From contig JAICQC010000010.1 of NCBI GenBank assembly GCA_025938055.1, forward strand, positions 1 to 30,557: a stretch of DNA of 30,557 nt, read 5' to 3'. The notes below the pieces were generated by a model. That model was not told where the DNA came from. It saw only the letters and a list, made by a program, of their open reading frames with translations, and did not search any database. Below are positions 1-5,560 of the stretch, piece after piece; position 1 is the first letter of the stretch, and each line of letters begins with the position of its first letter. This stretch comes from Anaerolineales bacterium (lineage in GTDB: Bacteria; Chloroflexota; Anaerolineae; Anaerolineales; Villigracilaceae). The translations under genes and the position numbers were made by a program.

Positions 1-539
1 CAGCCCAGGAGCGTTTGCCGGTTAAACAGGTCCTCTGCCACCGTGGCACGAAAACACTTAAAGCCACACTGGGTATCATTCAAGCCGGGCAGGATCAGGG
101 TCTGGATCAGGAAGTTGATGCCGCGCCCGCCCCAGTGTCGATAGGATGGTTCGTTATAGCGGATCGATTCTTTTGCTTCCCGTGAACCAATGGCAATATC
201 GAAGTCCTGAAGTGCGGGAGGGAGGAACTTCAGGATTTCCTCCACCGGCATGGAAAGGTCTGCATCGCACATGAAGCGATACTCTCCCTGCGCGGTGAGC
301 ATCCCGCGCTGCACCGCCGCGCCTTTCCCCTTTTCACTTTGCAGCACGCGCAGGTTTGGGTGCTGCTTTGCAAACTCTGTTGCGATCTCGTAGGTCCTGT
401 CGCTGCTTCCATTCTCAACCACGATCACTTCAGATGTGAAGGGCTGCTGTTTCAGGAAATGAAAGACCTTTTCCAGTGTGCCGGGCAGGCGCTTCTGCTC
501 GTTAAAGGCTGGGATGACAATGGAAAAAAAGGGGTTCAA
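1..539 (-). CDS. Family 2 glycosyltransferase, dolichyl-phosphate glucosyl/mannosyltransferase type (3' part cut by window edge)
   Basis: The first 179 codons are visible; the C-terminus lies off the left edge. The N-terminus shows the GT-A nucleotide-sugar fold: SIVIPAFNEQKRLP at residues 6-19, then VVENGSSDRTYE, and the metal-binding DxD in DADLSMP. This pattern is typical of enzymes that load glucose or mannose from a nucleotide sugar onto a polyprenyl phosphate at the inner membrane face. The start must be TTG at 537-539: reading upstream in frame, a TAA is met seven codons earlier with no ATG or GTG between. The TTG overlaps the TGA of the preceding NERD-like gene, so the two are translationally coupled. 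The exact sugar and lipid acceptor cannot be told from this part. Confidence 0.85.
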   Translation of the reverse strand, partial: MNPFFSIVIPAFNEQKRLPGTLEKVFHFLKQQPFTSEVIVVENGSSDRTYEIATEFAKQHPNLRVLQSEKGKGAAVQRGMLTAQGEYRFMCDADLSMPVEEILKFLPPALQDFDIAIGSREAKESIRYNEPSYRHWGGRGINFLIQTLILPGLNDTQCGFKCFRATVAEDLFNRQTLLG

Positions 540-1495
540 GGCAGGATTGGTGTGTTAAGGAGGAGATAGGCAAAAACGGCGACAATACAGAGGAAGGTTG
601 CGCCTAATGCCGCAACAGTCAGGAGTTGACCACGTGTCATGCCCAGGACTCGTTTGCGCTGCCTGGCTGGGGGCGGCATAGGCGCTGCCGGATTTGATCC
701 CTCGGCAGCAGGTGTGGATGCCTCCAGGGCGGAGTCCTCCTCCACCATGTCAAAGTCAAAGTCCGCGGGGCTGAACGGCTTCGCCTCCTCCGAGGCATCA
801 AAGATCGCGCGCGCCCGTGAGGCACTCTGTGGAGGACTGGTATCCTCCTCTTCCCAGGCGGCGCGGGGTATACCCGCAGATGCCGCCGAGTCCTTCCGGG
901 GCGGGCGCGGGTTGACGATTCGCTCGGTGAATTCATGCACGGCTTCCGCGCTCAACACCGGCGTGCCCGTGGACAACCCGGAAACAAACGACTTAATCCC
1001 ATCGATCATCATGACCCGGATGGCAGGCCTGGCTGACTCGATATGCAAGCCCGGGTTTGCCGCGATCAATACCGACTCAATATTGACCGGCAGATGCACA
1101 CCCTGACGTTCGATAAACGCCTTGACTGCCGCTGCCATGCGGGACGTCAGTAGAATCAAATTGATCGAGGCAGGTTTGTAGCCATTGCCTGATTCCTCGT
1201 TCCAGGCGTTGCCTTTGGCTTCAAATCTCCCGCGCAGGTAGGTGACATGGATCACGTAGATGCCTGTGGGTCCGAGCAGGATCATGGGCACGGTGATTCC
1301 GCTGGCGCCAAGCGTCATGTTGCGGATCAGTGTGTAGCCTTTTTCCAACTGCCGATCAAAGAAGGTGACGATGGCTTTCTGCGCTTCCAGCTCGGCAGGC
1401 CAGTTGAATCCGTATTTCAGCATACCCTGAAACCGCTGCATGACGCCAAGTTCGCCTTTTTCGTTGACGAGAGGGGTCTTATCGATGATTTTCAT
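536..1495 (-). CDS. NERD-like domain protein with C-terminal membrane anchor
   Basis: A 319-residue protein. Roughly residues 60-130 resemble the nuclease-related NERD domain, with the characteristic strand LLGPTGIYVIHVTYLRG followed by a tryptophan-containing segment. The positions that in active NERD domains carry an acidic residue and the E/D-x-K motif read H-V-T here, so nuclease activity is doubtful. Residues about 200-285 are low-complexity, rich in Pro, Ala, Glu and Ser. A basic stretch (RQRKR) precedes one hydrophobic helix at about 290-312, giving a cytoplasmic domain tethered by its tail. The gene lies 6 bp after the upstream small gene and overlaps the glycosyltransferase start, so the three form one operon. 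The function is unknown; the NERD call is by eye only. Confidence 0.65.
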   Translation of the reverse strand: MKIIDKTPLVNEKGELGVMQRFQGMLKYGFNWPAELEAQKAIVTFFDRQLEKGYTLIRNMTLGASGITVPMILLGPTGIYVIHVTYLRGRFEAKGNAWNEESGNGYKPASINLILLTSRMAAAVKAFIERQGVHLPVNIESVLIAANPGLHIESARPAIRVMMIDGIKSFVSGLSTGTPVLSAEAVHEFTERIVNPRPPRKDSAASAGIPRAAWEEEDTSPPQSASRARAIFDASEEAKPFSPADFDFDMVEEDSALEASTPAAEGSNPAAPMPPPARQRKRVLGMTRGQLLTVAALGATFLCIVAVFAYLLLNTPILP

Positions 1496-1501
1496 ATGGG
1501 A

Positions 1502-1807
1502 TTAAAAAACAGGCGCCTGCTCCAGTTCATCGTGATCGGCTTCGGCGCGAGTGGAAATGATCTCTTTCCCGTCGCGCCCCAGCACCTGCACGGGCTTCTC
1601 CTGGACGTCAAACGTGCCAGCCATGAATTCCTTGCGTGTCCCGACCAGAAACTTTCTTCCCTTTTTGAGACGTTCCAGGAATTCCTTGCGATCCAGCATC
1701 ACGCGATCGGTAAATGCCGCGCCACGCCGTTCGAACGCGCGGACAACTTCGATTCGTCCATTTTTGTAGCGGACGGCTTCAATCACGCCATCAAACTTTT
1801 TTGCCAT
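1502..1807 (-). CDS. Small conserved protein of unknown function
   Basis: A 101-residue soluble protein starting MAKKFDGVIEAVRY, preceded by an AGGGAG ribosome binding site. The N-terminal half has alternating charged and hydrophobic residues suggesting a small beta-rich fold, with RKEFLERLKKGRKF as a basic helix; the C-terminus is acidic. There are no cysteines or recognisable catalytic motifs. It is the first gene of the operon that continues into the NERD-like protein and the glycosyltransferase, with only 6 bp to the next start. I do not recognise a named family. Coding status is supported by the ribosome binding site, operon spacing and a start at the expected place. Confidence 0.65.
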   Translation of the reverse strand: MAKKFDGVIEAVRYKNGRIEVVRAFERRGAAFTDRVMLDRKEFLERLKKGRKFLVGTRKEFMAGTFDVQEKPVQVLGRDGKEIISTRAEADHDELEQAPVF

Positions 1808-1842
1808 AAAAGTGCTCCCTCTGTATTTTACCGCTAAATAAT

Positions 1843-1907
1843 AAAGACCCTAAAGGTTTTTGCGGAGCACCCCGAGTGAAACGAGGGGCAAAACCTTTAA
1901 GGTCTTT
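1843..1907. repeat. Long inverted repeat (possible terminator or intergenic palindromic element)
   Basis: Two 18-bp arms (1843-1860 and 1890-1907) match with one mismatch. Inside the loop a smaller CCCC/GGGG stem flanks GAGTGAAACGAG. It lies between the tRNA/GIY-YIG remnant and the start of the small operon, both on the minus strand. Read on the minus strand the second arm ends GGGTCTTTATTATTT, so it could terminate tRNA-region transcription. It could equally be a dispersed palindromic repeat; copy number cannot be judged here. Confidence 0.5.
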
Positions 1908-1909
1908 TG

Positions 1910-1926
1910 ATGTCGGGGCGCCGGGA
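1910..1926. repeat. Direct repeat copy 1 of tRNA-Pro 3' end (17 bp)
   Basis: Identical 17 bp to 2250-2266, which covers the 3' acceptor end of tRNA-Pro and 3 bases beyond it. The two copies lie 340 bp apart and bracket the GIY-YIG remnant and most of the damaged tRNA-like sequence. The arrangement resembles the end duplication left when an element inserts at a tRNA 3' end, but no integrase gene is present. Confidence 0.6.
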
Positions 1927-2008
1927 CACGCGAAGCAGTCCCCGGAGCGCAGCAGAGTGGGGTTCGAACCCGGGACTTTGGCGCTGTAAGCGCCACGCGC
2001 TAACCCAG
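1912..2008 (-). pseudogene. Damaged tRNA-like remnant (anticodon TAC, T-arm split by a 36-base insert)
   Basis: Read on the minus strand it has the end of a D-arm (GGTTAGCGCG), an intact anticodon arm (TGGCG stem, loop CTTACAG, CGCCA; anticodon TAC, valine), then AAGTC and CCGGG TTCGAA of a T-arm. After TTCGAA comes a 36-base GC-rich insert (1927-1962), then TCCCGG and the CGCCCCGA acceptor end seen in tRNA-Pro. The 5' acceptor strand and first half of the D-arm are absent: the GIY-YIG reading frame runs into the D-loop instead. It cannot fold into a standard tRNA, so I call it a pseudogene. Confidence 0.55.
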
Positions 2009-2251
2009 GGATAAATTCTCGATGTCCACAAGGTAACGCCAGATGCCACGATCTTTGATCTTTCGTTCATGTAGCATAGCTTCAGCTCGCGTGGGGAAAG
2101 ATTCTATGTGAATGAGTCCCCAAGGAACTCCAGCACGTGTTGAACTTGATTTTCCGGAATTATGCTCTTGTAAACGTTTTTCAACAGCTTATGTTGACCC
2201 CACGTAGTATCGTTGCGATGGTTGACTTTGAAGGATGTATATATAGTACAT
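2000..2251 (-). pseudogene. GIY-YIG nuclease gene interrupted by an in-frame TAA
   Basis: Translating from ATG at 2251 gives MYYIYILQSQPSQRYYVGST, then TAA (2189-2191), then in the same frame AVEKRLQEHNSGKSSSTRAG and 42 more residues before TAG at 2000-2002. Joined, this is a complete 83-residue single-domain GIY-YIG protein of the small UPF0213-like type. The YYI...YYVG core, the arginine in EKRL, and the glutamate in the helix TRAEAMLHERKIK are all present. A single C-to-T change (CAA to TAA) would explain the break. The start codon lies 1 base after the tRNA-Pro 3' end, and the final stop sits inside the D-loop of the tRNA-like remnant. Either a recent nonsense mutation or a sequencing error could explain the TAA; the rest of the frame looks undecayed. 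Confidence 0.75.
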
Positions 2252-2266
2252 GTCGGGGCGCCGGGA
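2250..2266. repeat. Direct repeat copy 2 (within tRNA-Pro 3' end)
   Basis: Identical 17 bp to 1910-1926. This copy belongs to the intact tRNA-Pro and extends 3 bases past its discriminator base, into the ATG of the GIY-YIG gene. Confidence 0.6.
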
Positions 2267-2327
2267 TTCGAACCCGGGACTTCTTGCTCCCAAAGCAAGC
2301 GCGCTAACCGGGCTGCGCTACGCCCCG
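2253..2327 (-). tRNA. tRNA-Pro (anticodon TGG)
   Basis: A 75-base gene with a complete cloverleaf on the minus strand: acceptor CGGGGCG paired with CGCCCCG, D-stem GCGC/GCGC around AGCCCGGTTA, anticodon stem CTTGC/GCAAG with loop TTTGGGA, five-base variable loop AAGTC, and T-stem CCGGG/CCCGG with loop TTCGAAT. The discriminator base is A and CCA is not encoded. The anticodon TGG reads CCN proline codons. The GIY-YIG start codon follows its 3' end after a single base. Confidence 0.97.
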
Positions 2328-2475
2328 ATGGCGAGACTGAATTATACCGTAAAGTAATGACTAACCACGCTCACATACGAATTATTAACACGCTGCCTGT
2401 CCATATTCCTCTCACCTGACAAAATTGTGCGTTGACTCATCCTTTGCCTGCAAGTACCATGGCGACGAGGTACGA

Positions 2476-2628
2476 ATGACGTATTTTCTAGTCACTGGTT
2501 CAATTAGCGGTTTATTTGCCTTCTGGCTCACCGGCTGGGCATATCGGGACAACCCGAGATTGCGCTGGGGGTGGTTCTTCCTGGTTCGTGCACTCATGAT
2601 GGCAATCGCCTATCTTCCCTTCTCATAA
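2476..2628 (+). CDS. Small membrane protein (50 aa), unknown function
   Basis: Starting at the ATG at 2476, a GACGAGG ribosome binding site lies 5-7 bases upstream, which favours this start over the ATG at 2425. The product begins MTYFLVTGSISGLFAFWLTG, a hydrophobic segment of about 20 residues. A charged turn (YRDNPRLRWG) follows, then a second hydrophobic segment ending LMMAIAYLPFS. That is a two-helix hairpin with the basic turn probably cytoplasmic. No family is recognised, and the short length keeps confidence moderate. It stands alone between tRNA-Pro (opposite strand) and the esterase. Confidence 0.45.
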   Translation: MTYFLVTGSISGLFAFWLTGWAYRDNPRLRWGWFFLVRALMMAIAYLPFS

Positions 2629-2706
2629 CAAAAACAATTTCCGAGCATAGAGTAGCTTTGTTCATCCGCTGGACGATGCGTTAGTTTACTGTGCTAGCGG
2701 CGTGGG

Positions 2707-2712
2707 TATAAT
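2707..2712 (+). promoter_or_regulatory. Candidate -10 box (TATAAT) of the esterase gene
   Basis: A perfect TATAAT lies exactly 7 bases before the ATG at 2720. TTTACT at 2685-2690 is a fair -35 at 16 bp. Transcription would start at or next to the ATG, implying a leaderless or nearly leaderless mRNA. Confidence 0.35.
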
Positions 2713-2719
2713 GCGAAGG

Positions 2720-3610
2720 ATGAGTCCCCGTCAGACAATCCAACGGATCACAACACTGCTCATGCTTCTGGCGGGGTCCTTTGCCTGTTCACCGGCAAAC
2801 CTATCCATCCCAACGGCGACGCAATTTCCTCCCACCTCATCCCCAATCCCTCAACCTGCAAATACTTCTTTACCGGTTCCGACTCCCACCATCACACCGC
2901 TTGCCTGTCTGACAGCACCTGGTCGCGTGGAAGAGGGCAGCCTGGACTCGACCAGCCCTCCGCAGGAATTCCGTGTCTACCTGCCTCCCTGTCATGACGA
3001 GAGAACGGATCGCCGCTATCCTGTCCTTTACCTCCTGCACGGACAGACCTACACCGACGATCAGTGGATCCGCCTCGGGGCAGTGGAAATAGCAGACCAA
3101 TTAATCCTCTCTGGCGAGTCCGTCCCGTTCATCATTGTCTTTCCCGATGACCGCTACTGGAACCTTCCTCCGGGAGCAGGCTTCGGTCAGCGGCTAGTGG
3201 ATGAGATAATCCCTCATATTGATTCAACTTATCGCACTCTCCCGTCCAGAAACCAGCGTGCCATCGGAGGTTTATCGCGTGGAGCCGGTTGGGCGCTGCG
3301 CCTGGGACTCACCCGCTGGGACTTGTTCGGAACGATCGGCTTGCACTCCCTGGCTGTGCTGCAAAGCGATGCCTCTGAAATTACAGACTGGCTGGAGGAG
3401 ATACCTCCCTCCTCGCCTCCGCGCGTTTTTATGGACATCGGCGACAACGACCCCGAGTTAACCATGGCTGGGAAAGTGGAGTCCTACTTCAATGATTTTG
3501 GCTTGCCCCATGAGTGGCATCTTTACAGCGGCGCGCACACCGAGGAATACTGGCGCGCCCATGTGGAGGAATACATTCGCTGGTATGCCGATGGGTGGAA
3601 TCATCCATAA
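2720..3610 (+). CDS. Secreted lipoprotein-like esterase (esterase D/feruloyl esterase family, alpha/beta hydrolase)
   Basis: About 296 residues. The N-terminus has a basic stretch and a hydrophobic segment ending LLAGSFACSPA, consistent with export and possible lipid attachment at Cys, although the lipobox is imperfect. A Pro/Thr/Ser-rich linker to about residue 60 follows, typical of surface proteins. The catalytic domain reads RRYPVLYLLHGQTYTDDQW (oxyanion region), IIVFPDD, and the nucleophile elbow GLSRGAG (G-x-S-x-G). The likely acid is in MDIGDNDPE and the histidine in SGAHTEEYWR. This matches the putative esterase family (PF00756 type), which cleaves small esters; the substrate is unknown. 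GTG 2702 and ATG 2711 are alternative starts, but a TATAAT overlaps them, so I favour ATG 2720. Confidence 0.85.
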   Translation: MSPRQTIQRITTLLMLLAGSFACSPANLSIPTATQFPPTSSPIPQPANTSLPVPTPTITPLACLTAPGRVEEGSLDSTSPPQEFRVYLPPCHDERTDRRYPVLYLLHGQTYTDDQWIRLGAVEIADQLILSGESVPFIIVFPDDRYWNLPPGAGFGQRLVDEIIPHIDSTYRTLPSRNQRAIGGLSRGAGWALRLGLTRWDLFGTIGLHSLAVLQSDASEITDWLEEIPPSSPPRVFMDIGDNDPELTMAGKVESYFNDFGLPHEWHLYSGAHTEEYWRAHVEEYIRWYADGWNHP

Positions 3611-3625
3611 CGCCTGTATTACGTT

Positions 3626-3710
3626 TATAATCCTTTACCAGAATTAGCCCTGTAAAGGTTGTAGTAATCCATACTCCGCAGGGAGGAGTACCCTTTGCAA
3701 GGTACCCCAA
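3626..3710 (+). promoter_or_regulatory. galE upstream region: possible -10 box and two competing hairpins
   Basis: TATAAT occurs at 3626-3631, without a convincing -35. About 40 bases further, TACTCC (3672-3677) can pair with GGAGTA (3685-3690), while GTACC (3688-3692) can pair with GGTAC (3701-3705). The two stems share bases 3688-3690 and are mutually exclusive. This could be a structured leader, or chance. Confidence 0.3.
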
Positions 3711-3731
3711 ATCACTCTTGAGAGAGACTTT

Positions 3732-4712
3732 ATGAACATCCTCGTTACAGGGGGAGCAGGTTACATTGGCGCAGCCACAGCCGAAGCGTTGGTAAAGGCA
3801 GGGCATTCGGTCACGGTGTACGATTCGCTGGTGACGGGTCATCGAGCCGCGGTGCCCGCCGGCGTGACGTTTATGCAGGCTGATCTTGCAGACAGCCACA
3901 CACTTGCCAAAACCCTGACGGATCAAAACTTCGAGGCGGTCATGCACTTTGCGGCATCCATCGAGGCAGGTGAAAGCATGAGGCACCCGGGGCGCTTCTA
4001 TCAAAATAATCTCACCAATTCCCTGACTCTGATCGAGACAGCCATCCGTGCGGGAGTGAAACGCTTTGTCCTCTCCTCCACTGCCGCGGTATTTCAATCG
4101 AGCGATGAGCCGCTGACGGAGGAATCGCCCCTCGGTCCGACAAACGTCTACGGGCACACGAAGCTGATGGTCGAGCAAGCGCTGGACTGGTACCGAAAAA
4201 TCCACGGACTGCATTTTGCAGCGCTGCGTTACTTCAATGCCTCGGGAGCCTTGCCAGGTCGCGGCGAAGCGCACCAGCCTGAGACGCATCTCATCCCACT
4301 TGTGTTGCGCGTGCCTCTGGGTCAACGAGATGCGGCGCAGATCTACGGTACCGACTATCCCACTCCGGATGGCACCTGCATCCGCGACTACATCCACATT
4401 GCCGACCTAGCCTCGGCACATACGCTTGCCCTGCATGGATTGAGCGACCGCGACCGCCTGGTCTATAACCTCGGGAGCGGCACTGGCTACTCGGTACGTA
4501 AGGTGATCGAAACGGCGCGCCAGGCGACTGGACACCCGATTCCTGTTCATGAACTGCCTCGCCGCCCTGGCGACTCGGCGCGGCTGGTCGCTTCCTCAGA
4601 AAAGATAAAACGCGAGCTCGGCTGGAAGCCCGAACATGACAATCTCCACGAGATCATTTCCAGCGCATGGGAATGGCACATATCACATCCAAACGGGTAC
4701 GAGGATAAATAA
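3732..4712 (+). CDS. galE: UDP-glucose 4-epimerase
   Basis: A 326-residue extended short-chain dehydrogenase. It interconverts UDP-glucose and UDP-galactose through a transient keto-sugar and bound NAD+, supplying galactose for surface polysaccharide and for galactose catabolism. Visible evidence: the NAD-binding GGAGYIG at residues 7-13, the acidic residue after the second strand (VYD, 29-31), HFAAS at 72-76, the catalytic Ser/Thr in SSTAAVF (115-121) and the YxxxK pair Tyr140/Lys144 in VYGHTKLMVE. DGTCIRDYIHIADLASAH and NLGSGTGYSVRKVI are typical substrate-domain motifs of GalE. The length is normal. A purine-rich GAGAGAG precedes the ATG. The site-2 protease gene follows after 3 bp, suggesting co-transcription. 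A related epimerase specificity (GlcNAc or uronate) cannot be excluded. Confidence 0.92.
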   Translation: MNILVTGGAGYIGAATAEALVKAGHSVTVYDSLVTGHRAAVPAGVTFMQADLADSHTLAKTLTDQNFEAVMHFAASIEAGESMRHPGRFYQNNLTNSLTLIETAIRAGVKRFVLSSTAAVFQSSDEPLTEESPLGPTNVYGHTKLMVEQALDWYRKIHGLHFAALRYFNASGALPGRGEAHQPETHLIPLVLRVPLGQRDAAQIYGTDYPTPDGTCIRDYIHIADLASAHTLALHGLSDRDRLVYNLGSGTGYSVRKVIETARQATGHPIPVHELPRRPGDSARLVASSEKIKRELGWKPEHDNLHEIISSAWEWHISHPNGYEDK

Positions 4713-4715
4713 ACC

Positions 4716-5363
4716 ATGACCTTCACCATCGTTTTGTTTGGCTGGATCTTTTCGCTCTGCCTGCATGAGTTCTCGCATGCGCTGGTCGCCTATCTAGGTG
4801 GAGATCACACGGTCCGCGAAAAAGGCTACCTTACATTCAACCCGCTTAAATATACGCACCCCGTGTTTTCCATTGTCCTGCCTTTGCTCTTTCTCGTGCT
4901 GGGCGGGATCGGTCTGCCGGGCGGCGCGGTTTACATCGAACGCTGGCGCATCCGCAACCGTTTTATGCTCAGCTTGATGTCGCTGGCGGGTCCCATGGCG
5001 AACCTGTTGGTGGCGATCGTCCTGGGTCTCATCCTGCGTTTTTGGCCATCCATCGATCCCAGGTTTCTGCCCGGGCTTTCCTTTCTGCTTGTCCTCCAGG
5101 TCTCGGCGGTGCTTTTCAACCTGATCCCTCTCCCGCCATTTGACGGGTATAACATCCTCGAACCTTTCCTTCACCCTGCCATCCGCATGCAGGTGGACCG
5201 CTTCCGCGACGTTGCCATCTGGGTCATTCTGCTGATGTTCTGGTTCGTGCCCGCAGTGGCTAATTCGTTCTGGGAAACGGTCTTTGTCTTCTCGACGGTC
5301 CTCGGCGTGGATTGGGGTATGGTCGTCGCCGGACTGGAACGCTTTCGCTTCTGGGAACTCTAG
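4716..5363 (+). CDS. Site-2 protease family (M50) membrane metalloprotease
   Basis: A 215-residue polytopic membrane protein. The zinc-binding HEFSH is at residues 17-21 in the first helix, and NLIPLPPFDGYNIL (135-148) supplies the third ligand Asp143, giving the two hallmark motifs of the S2P fold. GP-M-AN at about 92-96 lies between them. About five hydrophobic segments are visible. The protein is short, with no PDZ or CBS domain, matching the compact YwhC-like group found in many bacteria and archaea. Such proteases cleave transmembrane segments; the target is unknown. The start is 3 bp after the galE stop. A strong terminator follows the stop codon, so this ends the operon. Confidence 0.85.
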   Translation: MTFTIVLFGWIFSLCLHEFSHALVAYLGGDHTVREKGYLTFNPLKYTHPVFSIVLPLLFLVLGGIGLPGGAVYIERWRIRNRFMLSLMSLAGPMANLLVAIVLGLILRFWPSIDPRFLPGLSFLLVLQVSAVLFNLIPLPPFDGYNILEPFLHPAIRMQVDRFRDVAIWVILLMFWFVPAVANSFWETVFVFSTVLGVDWGMVVAGLERFRFWEL

Positions 5364-5405
5364 CCGCCTCACGCGCAGCCGTCACCTGCTTCCGTTATTT
5401 TGCGT

Positions 5406-5442
5406 AGAGCTCACCCTGGACTGCCTGAGGTGAGCTCTTTTT
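5406..5442 (+). terminator. Rho-independent terminator after the galE/site-2 protease operon
   Basis: A perfect 10-bp stem (AGAGCTCACC at 5406-5415 with GGTGAGCTCT at 5429-5438) encloses a 13-base loop and runs into five T residues. Confidence 0.85.
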
Positions 5443-5497
5443 ATAGACGGCTTTTTACTTCCTTACACCTGAGATCAGTGGGTAAGTGAAATCAATC

Positions 5498-5526
5498 TTT
5501 ACAAATCGGACATTCTTGGTTATAAT
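5498..5526 (+). promoter_or_regulatory. Sigma-70 type promoter of ndh
   Basis: TTTACA (5498-5503, 5 of 6 matches to TTGACA) and a perfect TATAAT (5521-5526) are separated by exactly 17 bp. Transcription would start near 5533, about 28 bases before the GTG start. Confidence 0.7.
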
Positions 5527-5528
5527 AA

Positions 5529-5546
5529 TTGTGAAAAATTACACAA
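5529..5546. promoter_or_regulatory. Candidate Rex (redox repressor) operator at the ndh transcription start
   Basis: TTGTGAAAAATTACACAA matches the published Rex consensus TTGTGAAWWWWTTCACAA at 17 of 18 positions. It sits 2 bp downstream of the -10 box and spans the expected transcription start, a position that would block polymerase. Rex senses the NADH/NAD+ ratio, and ndh is a classic target in Bacillus. No rex gene is in this window. Confidence 0.6.
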
Positions 5547-5560
5547 TTTAGGAGGCGAGA

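Noticed and set aside
1912..2008. Functional tRNA-Val(TAC)
   Set aside because: The 5' acceptor strand and part of the D-arm are missing and the T-loop carries a 36-base insert, so no normal cloverleaf forms.
2189..2191. Recoding of the TAA in the GIY-YIG gene
   Set aside because: TAA recoding in bacteria is not an established mechanism, the site is not a catalytic residue, and a nonsense mutation from CAA is simpler.
2104..2298. Minus-strand open frame running through tRNA-Pro
   Set aside because: Its first third is the tRNA gene itself and the rest is a shifted frame of the GIY-YIG gene.
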